DNA of 7,119 bases. Origin: Corynebacterium accolens. GTDB lineage: Bacteria; Actinomycetota; Actinomycetes; Mycobacteriales; Mycobacteriaceae. The DNA is taken from positions 1,715,666-1,722,784 of the forward strand of contig NZ_CP100376.1 in NCBI RefSeq assembly GCF_030515985.1, given 5' to 3'. This document shows positions 1 through 5,663 of the stretch, in pieces. How positions within the stretch are numbered: the first letter of the stretch is position 1; every line of letters starts with the position of its first letter. Below the pieces are notes generated by a model. The model ran no database searches, was not told where the DNA came from, and saw only the letters and a program-made list of their open reading frames with translations. The position numbers were made by a program, and so were the translations under genes.

Positions 1-835
1 AGAAGATGTCAAAGGTTAAAAGCGGATCATTAAGCCGGCTTTGCCGGTGGGCAAAGGCTGCGGCGCCGAGCAAGAAGGTGGCGATGGAGCAGGCCAGCAG
101 CATGACATTGATTTCGGTGGCCGCCGCCGTCTTAATGGCCAGGACCAGGCTGGAAAGGGTAATGAGCGCGTAGAACGAGGACGGAAAATCCCAGTGCTTG
201 TGCGGGTTCGGCAGGTTGGGCGGGCCAAGGAGGAAGGTAAGGATAATGGCGAGGGCCACGATGGGCACGTTGATCAAAAAGACCGAGCCCCACCAGAAAT
301 GCTCTAAGAGGAATCCACCCACGGTGGGCCCGGCGGCAGCGCCCACGACGGCGACGGAACTCCAAATACCAATGGCTTTATTGCGCTCAACCTCATTGGG
401 GAAGGTCAGGCGGATAAGTGCCAGGGTGGAAGGCAGCATGATGGCAGCGCCCAGACCTAATAGGGCGCGGCCGGCGATGAGCAGCCAGGCATTGGGCGAA
501 TAAGCCGCCACGAGGGAGGCGGTGCCGAAGGTGGCCAGGCCAATAAGGAACATCAGGCGGTGGCCAATGCGATCGCCTAATGTGCCGGTACCGAGGAGCA
601 AGCCCGATAGAACCAGCGTATAGGCATTGATGATCCACAATTGCTGCATGTCAGTGGCGTGCAGCTGCTGCGTTAGCTGAGGCAGTGCCGTATAAAGGAT
701 GGAATTATCCAGGCCCACCATGAGCAGCCCCAAGGACACCACGGCAAAGAAGGACCACCGCTGTGCTGGGGTGGAGGGCGCCGCGGCCGCGCGGTGCGGG
801 GGCTTAGTGGCAGTATCAGGTGACTCGATGCTCAT
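1..835 (-). CDS. DHA2-family MFS drug/polyamine exporter, C-terminus cut off by window edge
   Basis: This is a proton-coupled export permease of the inner membrane, only partly in the window: 278 codons from ATG at 835, with no stop before base 1. The N-terminal ~25 residues are hydrophilic (Ala/Pro-rich). The first helix follows at about 28-50 and contains LDNSILYTALP (42-52), the helix-1 motif of DHA2 exporters. Loop 2-3 carries motif A (GTLGDRIGHR, about 84-93), and helix 5 carries motif C (AGPTVGG, 168-174), typical of drug/proton antiporters. DHA2 members have 14 helices and about 450-520 residues, so a little over half is seen. It is divergent from poxB. In C. glutamicum the DHA2 gene at this position is cgmA, a cadaverine/multidrug exporter controlled by the TetR-type CgmR, so orthology is likely but inferred. 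No good Shine-Dalgarno precedes the ATG. The family is certain; the substrate is not known. Confidence 0.9.
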   Translation of the reverse strand, partial: MSIESPDTATKPPHRAAAAPSTPAQRWSFFAVVSLGLLMVGLDNSILYTALPQLTQQLHATDMQQLWIINAYTLVLSGLLLGTGTLGDRIGHRLMFLIGLATFGTASLVAAYSPNAWLLIAGRALLGLGAAIMLPSTLALIRLTFPNEVERNKAIGIWSSVAVVGAAAGPTVGGFLLEHFWWGSVFLINVPIVALAIILTFLLGPPNLPNPHKHWDFPSSFYALITLSSLVLAIKTAAATEINVMLLACSIATFLLGAAAFAHRQSRLNDPLLTFDIF

Positions 836-853
836 CGCTAGAAACCGTAGCGA
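835..853. promoter_or_regulatory. Candidate operator: 19-bp inverted repeat on the exporter start
   Basis: TCGCTA (835-840) and TAGCGA (848-853) are perfect 6-bp arms around a 7-nt spacer. The repeat covers the first base of the exporter start codon and the candidate minus-strand -10 at 844-849. Its size and position fit a TetR-type operator blocking the exporter gene. The regulator gene is not in the window, so this is inference. Confidence 0.4.
844..849 (-). promoter_or_regulatory. Candidate -10 element for the MFS gene (possibly leaderless)
   Basis: Read on the minus strand, TACGGT (849 down to 844) fits TAnnnT. It lies 8 nt before the ATG at 835, a distance at which transcription would start at or next to the start codon. 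No convincing -35 is visible. A leaderless start would explain the lack of a Shine-Dalgarno. The match is weak (only T, A and the last T). Confidence 0.25.
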
Positions 854-915
854 ATCAGTGTGTGATAATTCAGATTAGTATTGCCTTCCTCACAGATAGG
901 CCGGTGGTGTGAGTA

Positions 916-941
916 TGCAGGAATTGCTGGACTTTCCTGCA
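916..941. repeat. 26-bp interrupted palindrome in the MFS-poxB intergenic region
   Basis: TGCAGGAA (916-923) and TTCCTGCA (934-941) are perfect 8-bp arms around a 10-nt spacer. There is no T-run, so it does not look like a terminator. It lies 54-79 nt before the poxB start and overlaps the candidate GGAA promoter element, so it could be an operator for poxB or for the divergent exporter. Function is inferred only. Confidence 0.5.
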
Positions 942-945
942 CGTT
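920..945 (+). promoter_or_regulatory. Candidate SigH-type (ECF) promoter for poxB
   Basis: GGAA at 920-923 and GTT at 943-945 are separated by 19 nt. Corynebacterial SigH promoters have a GGAA-type -35 and a GTT-type -10 at about this distance. Transcription would start near 953-956, giving a leader of about 40 nt before the poxB ATG. The motif is short and can occur by chance. C. glutamicum pqo is reported to depend on the stress/stationary-phase factor SigB, so another promoter may be the main one; a poor alternative -10 is TAGAAC at 963-968. Confidence 0.3.
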
Positions 946-980
946 TAGTAGCACAGTGGTACTAGAACAGTTAAAGAGTT

Positions 981-985
981 AAGGA
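981..985 (+). promoter_or_regulatory. Ribosome binding site of poxB
   Basis: AAGGA lies 9 nt before the ATG at 995. It supports that start over the out-of-frame ATGs at 985 and 988. Confidence 0.75.
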
Positions 986-994
986 TGATGTTTA

Positions 995-2740
995 ATGGCA
1001 CGCAATTACGCAGAACAACTTGTTGAGACGCTAGAAAAGCAGGGCGTCGAGCACATTTATGGCCTCGTGGGAGACTCCCTCAACCCGATCGTGGACGCGG
1101 TGCGCCGCTCCTCCATCGAGTGGATCCACGTGCGCAATGAGGAAGCAGCGGCCTTTGCCGCCGAGGCGGACTCGCTGACCACCGGCAAGCTGGCCGTTTG
1201 CGCGGCCTCCTGTGGCCCGGGCAATACCCACCTCATCCAGGGCCTTTATGACGCCAACCGCAATGGCGCCAAGGTGCTGGCCCTGGCATCGCACATTCCT
1301 TCCCGCCAGATTGGCTCCCACTTCTTCCAGGAAACCCACCCGGAGCAGATCTTCCAGGAGTGCTCCGGCTACTGCGAAATGGTCATGTCCGGCGACCAGG
1401 GCGGGGTAGTACTCCACCACGCCATCCAGTCCACCATGGCCGGCAATGGCGTCTCCGTGCTGGTTATCCCTGGCGACGTTTCTACCGAAGAGGTGGACGA
1501 TGATACCTTCGTAGAATCCAAGATCTCCACCGGCCGCCCCGTGGTCTACCCGGACCCGGCCGAGGCCGCAGCGCTGACCCAGGCCATCAATGAGGCCGAG
1601 TCCGTCGCGTTCTTCGTGGGTGCCGGCGCGAAAAATGCCCGCGAGCAGGTGCTGCAGCTGGCAGAAAAGGTCAAGGCCCCCATTGGCCACGCGCTCGGCG
1701 GCAAGATGTACATCCAGTACGATAACCCGTTTGACGTGGGCATGTCTGGATTGCTCGGCTACGGCGCCGCGCACGAGGCCACCCACGAGGCGGACCTGCT
1801 GATCCTCTTGGGCACGGACTTCCCGTATAACGACTTCCTGCCTAAGGGCAACGTGGCGCAGGTCGATATCAACGGCTCCCACATCGGCCGCCGCACGAAG
1901 ATCTCCTACCCCGTGACCGGCGACGTTGCCGCCACCATCGAGAACATCCTGCCGCACGTGGAGGAGAAGAAGGACCGCTCCTTCTTGGATAAGATGCTGA
2001 AGAAGCACTACGACAAGCTGGAGCACGTCGTGGAAGCCTATACCTCCAACGTGGAAAAGCACACCCCGATCCACCCTGAGTACATCGCGGATCTCATTGA
2101 CCAAGAGGCCGACGATGACGCCATCTTCACCGTCGATACGGGCATGTGCAACGTCTGGGGCGCGCGCTACATCACCCCGAATGGCAAGCGCGAGCAGATC
2201 GGTTCCTTCCGCCACGGCACCATGGCAAACGCCCTACCGCAGGCCATCGGCGCGCAGCAGGCTAATCCTGGCCGCCAGGTCATTACTTTCTCTGGCGACG
2301 GCGGGCTTTCAATGCTCATGGGCGAGCTGCTGACGGTCAAGCTGCACCAGCTGCCGGTCAAGATGTTCGTATTCAATAACTCCTCGCTGGGCATGGTCAA
2401 GCTGGAGATGCTGGTGGGCGGCATCCCGGAGCACGAGACCGACCACGAGTCCGTGGACTTTTCCAAGATCGCAGAAGCCGCCGGCATCAAGACCTTCCGC
2501 ATCGAGGATCCGAAGCAGGCTCCGAAGCAGATCAAGAAGGCCTTGGCTTATAACGGCCCTGCGCTTATCGATGTCGTCACCGACCCCAACGCCCTGTCCC
2601 TGCCACCGACGCTGACCTTCGACCAGCTCCTGGGCTTCTCCAAGGCCGCTACCCGCACCGTCTTCGGCGGCGGCGTGGGCTCCATGCTGTCCATGGCCAA
2701 GTCCAACCTGCGCAATATCCCACGCCCGCAGGACTTCTAA
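995..2740 (+). CDS. poxB: Pyruvate:quinone oxidoreductase (pyruvate dehydrogenase [quinone], also pqo)
   Basis: This ThDP- and FAD-dependent peripheral membrane enzyme decarboxylates pyruvate to acetate and CO2 and passes the electrons to the quinone pool. It has 581 residues, close to E. coli PoxB (572) and C. glutamicum Pqo (579). The N-terminal pyrimidine-binding domain (about 1-175) has RNEEAAAFAAEA, with Glu49 as the likely ThDP-activating residue. The central FAD-type domain spans about 185-340. The C-terminal PP domain has the Mg/ThDP motif GDG (434-436) followed by NN (461-462). The last ~35 residues, ending AKSNLRNIPRPQDF, match the place of the E. coli PoxB lipid-binding tail, which activates the enzyme on membranes. 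AAGGA supports the start, and a terminator follows at 2768-2830, so the gene is probably monocistronic. It serves acetate overflow metabolism. Acetolactate synthase is a relative, but the length and the tail favour PoxB. Confidence 0.95.
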   Translation: MARNYAEQLVETLEKQGVEHIYGLVGDSLNPIVDAVRRSSIEWIHVRNEEAAAFAAEADSLTTGKLAVCAASCGPGNTHLIQGLYDANRNGAKVLALASHIPSRQIGSHFFQETHPEQIFQECSGYCEMVMSGDQGGVVLHHAIQSTMAGNGVSVLVIPGDVSTEEVDDDTFVESKISTGRPVVYPDPAEAAALTQAINEAESVAFFVGAGAKNAREQVLQLAEKVKAPIGHALGGKMYIQYDNPFDVGMSGLLGYGAAHEATHEADLLILLGTDFPYNDFLPKGNVAQVDINGSHIGRRTKISYPVTGDVAATIENILPHVEEKKDRSFLDKMLKKHYDKLEHVVEAYTSNVEKHTPIHPEYIADLIDQEADDDAIFTVDTGMCNVWGARYITPNGKREQIGSFRHGTMANALPQAIGAQQANPGRQVITFSGDGGLSMLMGELLTVKLHQLPVKMFVFNNSSLGMVKLEMLVGGIPEHETDHESVDFSKIAEAAGIKTFRIEDPKQAPKQIKKALAYNGPALIDVVTDPNALSLPPTLTFDQLLGFSKAATRTVFGGGVGSMLSMAKSNLRNIPRPQDF

Positions 2741-2767
2741 GCTATAACTGCCAAATAGCGCGCTAGC

Positions 2768-2830
2768 CACGCTTCCTTTTTCTTACCGCGGATTCCGTTC
2801 CACGGTTGGGAAGGGGAAGCGTGACTTTTT
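2768..2830 (+). terminator. Rho-independent terminator after poxB
   Basis: CACGCTTCC (2768-2776) pairs perfectly with GGAAGCGTG (2815-2823). The stem can extend inward through G-U and A-U pairs to about 2783/2808. The loop holds a smaller helix: ACCG (2785-2788) with CGGT (2803-2806), and inside it CGG (2789-2791) with CCG (2795-2797). A run of five T follows at 2826-2830. It separates poxB from phoR. Confidence 0.85.
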
Positions 2831-2834
2831 GCTT

Positions 2835-2868
2835 TCACAGGTTTCAGTCAGAAACTTATCAGTAGGCT
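2835..2868 (+). promoter_or_regulatory. Candidate phoR promoter region and possible autoregulatory box
   Basis: TAGGCT (2863-2868) fits the TAnnnT -10 pattern and would give a leader of about 80 nt; no clear -35 is seen. Just upstream, TCACAGG (2835-2841), a 4-nt spacer and AGTCAGA (2846-2852) loosely resemble the direct-repeat box known for M. tuberculosis PhoP (TCACAGC-N4-TCACAGC). The second half is poor. Both calls are inference. Confidence 0.25.
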
Positions 2869-2939
2869 AGAAACTGGGTTTGCCATGATGGTTTAGTGAA
2901 GCTTGCACGCACGCAGGTGTGCAGATGACAGGAAGTAAT

Positions 2940-2944
2940 AGGAG
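2940..2944 (+). promoter_or_regulatory. Ribosome binding site of phoR
   Basis: AGGAG lies 11 nt before the ATG at 2956, slightly long spacing. A second weaker AGGA at 2949-2952 is too close (3 nt) to act well. No other in-frame start gives the conserved receiver N-terminus. Confidence 0.6.
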
Positions 2945-2955
2945 CTACAGGACGC

Positions 2956-3660
2956 ATGGAAGACAATAAACTTGCCAAAGTCCTCGTCGTTGATGACGAG
3001 CCGAATATCGTGGAGCTTTTGACGGTATCGTTGAAGTTCCAAAATTTTGAGGTCTACAGCGCCAACTCGGGCAATGAGGCCCTGCGCGTGGCCCGCGAGG
3101 TTAACCCGGATGCCTACATTTTGGACGTCATGATGCCAGGTATGGACGGCTTTGAGCTCTTGGGCAAGCTGCGCCAGGAAGGCCTGGATGGCCCAGTGCT
3201 GTACCTGACCGCCAAGGACGGCGTGGATCAGCGCATTCACGGCCTGACCATCGGCGCAGATGATTACGTCACCAAACCCTTTAGCCTCGAAGAGGTCATC
3301 ACCCGCCTGCGCGTGATCATGCGCCGCGGCGGTGCCGCCGAGGAGTCTTCTAATGACGCCACCATGAGCTATGCCGATCTGACCTTGAATGACGATACCC
3401 ACGAGGTCACCAAGGGCGGCGAGCTCATCGAGCTTTCTCCCACGGAATTCAACCTCCTGCGCTACCTCATGCAAAACAAGGAAGTGGTGCTCTCCAAGTC
3501 CAAGATCCTGGACAACGTCTGGCACTATGACTTCGGCGGCGATGGCAACGTCGTGGAATCCTATATTTCTTACCTGCGCCGCAAGATCGATACCGGCGAT
3601 ACGCAGCTTATCCACACCGTGCGCGGCGTTGGCTATGTGCTGCGCACCCCGCGGTCCTAA
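2956..3660 (+). CDS. phoR: OmpR/PhoB-family response regulator, PhoR-type (PhoP-like)
   Basis: This is a cytoplasmic DNA-binding regulator of 234 residues. The receiver domain (about 8-122) has the acidic pair Asp13/Asp14, phosphoacceptor Asp57 in LDVMMPGMDG, Thr85 and Lys107 in VTKPF. The winged-helix domain (about 138-232) has SPTEFNLLRYL, WHYDFGGDGNVVESYISYLRRKID and the terminal HTVRGVGYVLR, very like M. tuberculosis PhoP. In corynebacteria the regulator of this pair is called PhoR and its kinase PhoS, the reverse of the PhoP/PhoR naming elsewhere. In C. glutamicum PhoRS activates phosphate-starvation genes and lies next to pqo, as here. It is followed after 14 nt by its kinase gene. The family call is certain; the phosphate role is inferred from neighbours and similarity. 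Confidence 0.9.
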   Translation: MEDNKLAKVLVVDDEPNIVELLTVSLKFQNFEVYSANSGNEALRVAREVNPDAYILDVMMPGMDGFELLGKLRQEGLDGPVLYLTAKDGVDQRIHGLTIGADDYVTKPFSLEEVITRLRVIMRRGGAAEESSNDATMSYADLTLNDDTHEVTKGGELIELSPTEFNLLRYLMQNKEVVLSKSKILDNVWHYDFGGDGNVVESYISYLRRKIDTGDTQLIHTVRGVGYVLRTPRS

Positions 3661-3674
3661 ACTGACGTTTTATA

Positions 3675-5204
3675 ATGGCAGATTCACAGGAGAACCCCGC
3701 TGCGGGCAGGACCGCGCAGTCCCAGCCCCAGCAGCCGCAGCAGCCGCCAAAGAAGTGGCATGAGCAGCTGGATCAGCTGCCACAGCAGGGGCAGGGAAAG
3801 AAAAAGAAGCGCTCCAAGCGCGACTACATCAAGCAGATTCCGCAGGCGATGCCCCTGCGCACCTGGCTTGTGGTTCTCCTCGTGGTCATCTCCGGCCTCG
3901 GGTTGACGGGTTCGTCCTTTGCCGTGAACTCGATCATGCGCAACGTGCTGTATAACAACGTCGATAGCGAACTGCGCTCAGCGTCGTCTTCCTGGGCACG
4001 CGATGTGGGCAATGACTTCTTTTTAGGTGATCACACCAAGCGCCCGCCCACGGAATACGTGGTGCTCAATTACCTTCCGGATGGCACGATTCGCTATTCC
4101 GGTCCCACGTCCACCACCCCGGACGTGGAGGGCGTTCCCTTGGGCGGGTACCCCACGACGGTGGGCTCGATTGAAAATAACACCAAGTGGCGCGCGCTGG
4201 CCTTTGCGGATTCCAATGGCGTTATCACCGTCATTGCCAAGGACATGACCCATGAAAAGGAGATCCTGCATGGCCTTGCCATGGTGCAGGTATCCATTGC
4301 AGCGATTGCCTTGGCAGCCATGGCCGGCGTGGGCTTCTGGTTCATCCGCAGGGCGTTGCGGCCGCTGCGGGTGGTGGAATCGACGGCATCGGAAATCGCG
4401 GCCGGTGATTTGGACAAGCGCGTGCCTGAATGGCCGCTGCATACGGAGGTTGGCCAATTGGCCGCCGCGCTCAATATCATGCTGGGCCACCTGCAGCGCT
4501 CGGTCGTTACGGCGCAGGAAAAAGAGGAACAGATGCGCCGCTTTGTCGGCGATGCCTCCCACGAACTGCGCACCCCGCTGACCAGCCTGCGCGGTTACAC
4601 GGAGCTCTACCGCTCTGGGGCGACAAACGATGTCGATCTGGTCTTTTCCAAGATCGATAAGGAATCCAAGCGCATGTCGTTGCTGGTAGAGGATCTGCTT
4701 GCGCTTACCCGCGCGGAAGGAACGCGTCTAGACCTGCGGCCGGTGGACCTTCTGGAGCTTTCCCTTTCGGTGGGATCGTCCGCGCGCGCTGCCTTCCCCG
4801 AGCGCGAGGTCAAGGTGGTCAATAATGCGCAGTCCATCCCCGTGGTCAATGGCGATGCAGACCGCCTCCACCAAGTTCTGCTCAACTTGATTACCAATGG
4901 GCTGCGCCACGGCGGCGAGGATGCCACGGTCACCCTGCAGTTGCGCCGCGACAACAAGGACATCCTCGTGGATGTCATCGATGACGGCAAGGGAATGTCG
5001 TCCGAGGACGCCGCCCACATCTTCGAGCGCTTCTACCGCGCGGATTCCTCGCGCACGCGCGATACCGGCGGATCCGGTTTGGGCCTTGCCATCGTGCATT
5101 CCTTGGTGGAACAGCACGGCGGCAGCATCAGCGTGGACTCCAAGCTGGGCCAGGGCACCACCTTTACGGTGCGCCTGCCCGCGCTGGAGGAACCAGAGGA
5201 TTAG
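3675..5204 (+). CDS. phoS: Sensor histidine kinase, PhoS-type partner of PhoR
   Basis: This membrane sensor kinase has 509 residues. It begins with an unusual cytoplasmic tail rich in Gln/Pro (about 15-40) and then Lys/Arg (41-53). Helix 1 (about 64-84) and helix 2 (about 203-224) enclose an extracytoplasmic domain of roughly 118 residues, followed by HAMP (about 225-278). HisKA has the H-box GDASHELRTPLTSLRGY with phosphorylated His296. The HATPase domain has an N-box (Asn404/Asn408), a G1 box DDGKG (436-440), an F-box IFERFYRAD and a G2 box with Gly466/468/470. All catalytic boxes are intact. It lies 14 nt after phoR, so co-transcription is expected. No Shine-Dalgarno precedes the ATG, and TGA at 3663 excludes an earlier in-frame start. 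The next in-frame ATG (Met59) would remove only the tail. The likely signal, phosphate limitation, is inferred from C. glutamicum PhoS. Confidence 0.88.
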   Translation: MADSQENPAAGRTAQSQPQQPQQPPKKWHEQLDQLPQQGQGKKKKRSKRDYIKQIPQAMPLRTWLVVLLVVISGLGLTGSSFAVNSIMRNVLYNNVDSELRSASSSWARDVGNDFFLGDHTKRPPTEYVVLNYLPDGTIRYSGPTSTTPDVEGVPLGGYPTTVGSIENNTKWRALAFADSNGVITVIAKDMTHEKEILHGLAMVQVSIAAIALAAMAGVGFWFIRRALRPLRVVESTASEIAAGDLDKRVPEWPLHTEVGQLAAALNIMLGHLQRSVVTAQEKEEQMRRFVGDASHELRTPLTSLRGYTELYRSGATNDVDLVFSKIDKESKRMSLLVEDLLALTRAEGTRLDLRPVDLLELSLSVGSSARAAFPEREVKVVNNAQSIPVVNGDADRLHQVLLNLITNGLRHGGEDATVTLQLRRDNKDILVDVIDDGKGMSSEDAAHIFERFYRADSSRTRDTGGSGLGLAIVHSLVEQHGGSISVDSKLGQGTTFTVRLPALEEPED

Positions 5205-5209
5205 TCCTC
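5196..5209. repeat. Small hairpin over the convergent phoS/HIT stop codons
   Basis: GAGGA (5196-5200) and TCCTC (5205-5209) are perfect 5-bp arms. Their 4-nt loop, TTAG (5201-5204), is exactly the overlap of the phoS TAG and the minus-strand HIT TAA. No T-run follows on either strand, so it is not a canonical terminator. Confidence 0.5.
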
Positions 5210-5629
5210 GCGGTAGCCATCCTCGTTGGTGCCTAGGTGCTGGCGGATGCGCGCGGCCGCCTCATCCATGGCGGCATCGTCGGTGTCCTCGGCGGCATAG
5301 GCCTTGGAAAAGTCGTACTCTTCCATCTTCTCGGTGGGGAAGAGGTGGATGTGGGTGTGCGGCACATCGAAGCCGGCGATGACGTAACCGGTGCGCGGGG
5401 TGTCGTACGCGTTCTTGATGGCCTCACCGATTTCCAGGGCCACCTCGTTCAGGTGCGCCCAGGTCTGCGGATCCAGGTCGGTCCACTTATCCACTTCCTC
5501 TACGGGCACGACCAGGGTGTGGCCGTAGCGCAGCGGCTCGATGGAGAGAAATGCCACGCAGGTCTTATCGCGGTAGACAAAGCGGGCGGGTAGGTCACCA
5601 GTGATGATTTTGCTAAATACAGAAGCCAT
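5201..5629 (-). CDS. HIT-family (histidine triad) nucleotide-binding hydrolase
   Basis: This is a small cytoplasmic protein of 142 residues, a usual length for bacterial HIT/HINT proteins. It opens with [19 protein letters not shown], the typical HINT N-terminus (start of the nucleotide-binding fold). The catalytic triad motif HTHIHLFP lies at 91-98, with His91, His93 and His95. Such enzymes hydrolyse nucleoside phosphoramidates or related AMP/GMP-linked compounds; the natural substrate here is unknown. The reading frame is open far upstream, to 6199, but only because it runs antisense through purD. The ATG at 5629 gives the conserved N-terminus. A -10-like TAGCCT lies exactly 7 nt before that ATG, suggesting a leaderless mRNA. 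It is convergent with phoS, sharing 4 bp at the stops, and divergent from purD. Confidence 0.92.
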   Translation of the reverse strand: MASVFSKIITGDLPARFVYRDKTCVAFLSIEPLRYGHTLVVPVEEVDKWTDLDPQTWAHLNEVALEIGEAIKNAYDTPRTGYVIAGFDVPHTHIHLFPTEKMEEYDFSKAYAAEDTDDAAMDEAAARIRQHLGTNEDGYRED

Positions 5630-5636
5630 AGCTGCC

Positions 5637-5642
5637 AGGCTA
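5637..5642 (-). promoter_or_regulatory. Candidate -10 element of a leaderless HIT transcript
   Basis: On the minus strand TAGCCT (5642 down to 5637) fits TAnnnT. It is followed by exactly 7 nt and then the ATG at 5629, so transcription would start at the A of the start codon. No Shine-Dalgarno at normal spacing is seen. No clear -35 is visible. Confidence 0.45.
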
Positions 5643-5650
5643 CCCCCAGC

Positions 5651-5656
5651 TATGAT
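5651..5656 (+). promoter_or_regulatory. -10 element of a probable leaderless purD transcript
   Basis: TATGAT matches the TATAAT consensus at five of six bases. It is followed by 7 nt (5657-5663) and the ATG at 5664, so the mRNA would begin with its start codon. The lack of a Shine-Dalgarno agrees. It also argues against the in-frame ATGs at 5652 and 5655, which lie inside this element. Confidence 0.6.
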
Positions 5657-5663
5657 GGTGGGC

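Noticed and set aside
861..923. GlxR (CRP-type) sites at TGTGA 861-865 and 908-912
   Set aside because: Neither has the matching TCACA half at the required 6-nt spacing. TCACA at 890-894 is 24 nt from the first and in the wrong order for the second.
1031..2215. A 394-codon open frame on the minus strand inside poxB
   Set aside because: It is fully antisense to a clear poxB. Its composition (Val/Gly/His/Asp-rich, no recognisable motif) is what the GC-rich third positions of the real gene produce.
2893..3615. A 240-codon minus-strand frame opposite phoR
   Set aside because: Antisense shadow of a complete, motif-perfect response regulator, with no recognisable domain of its own.
5601..5663. 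purD start at ATG 5601
   Set aside because: It would overlap the HIT coding region and add residues absent from PurD. The conserved N-terminus and -10 spacing point to 5664.
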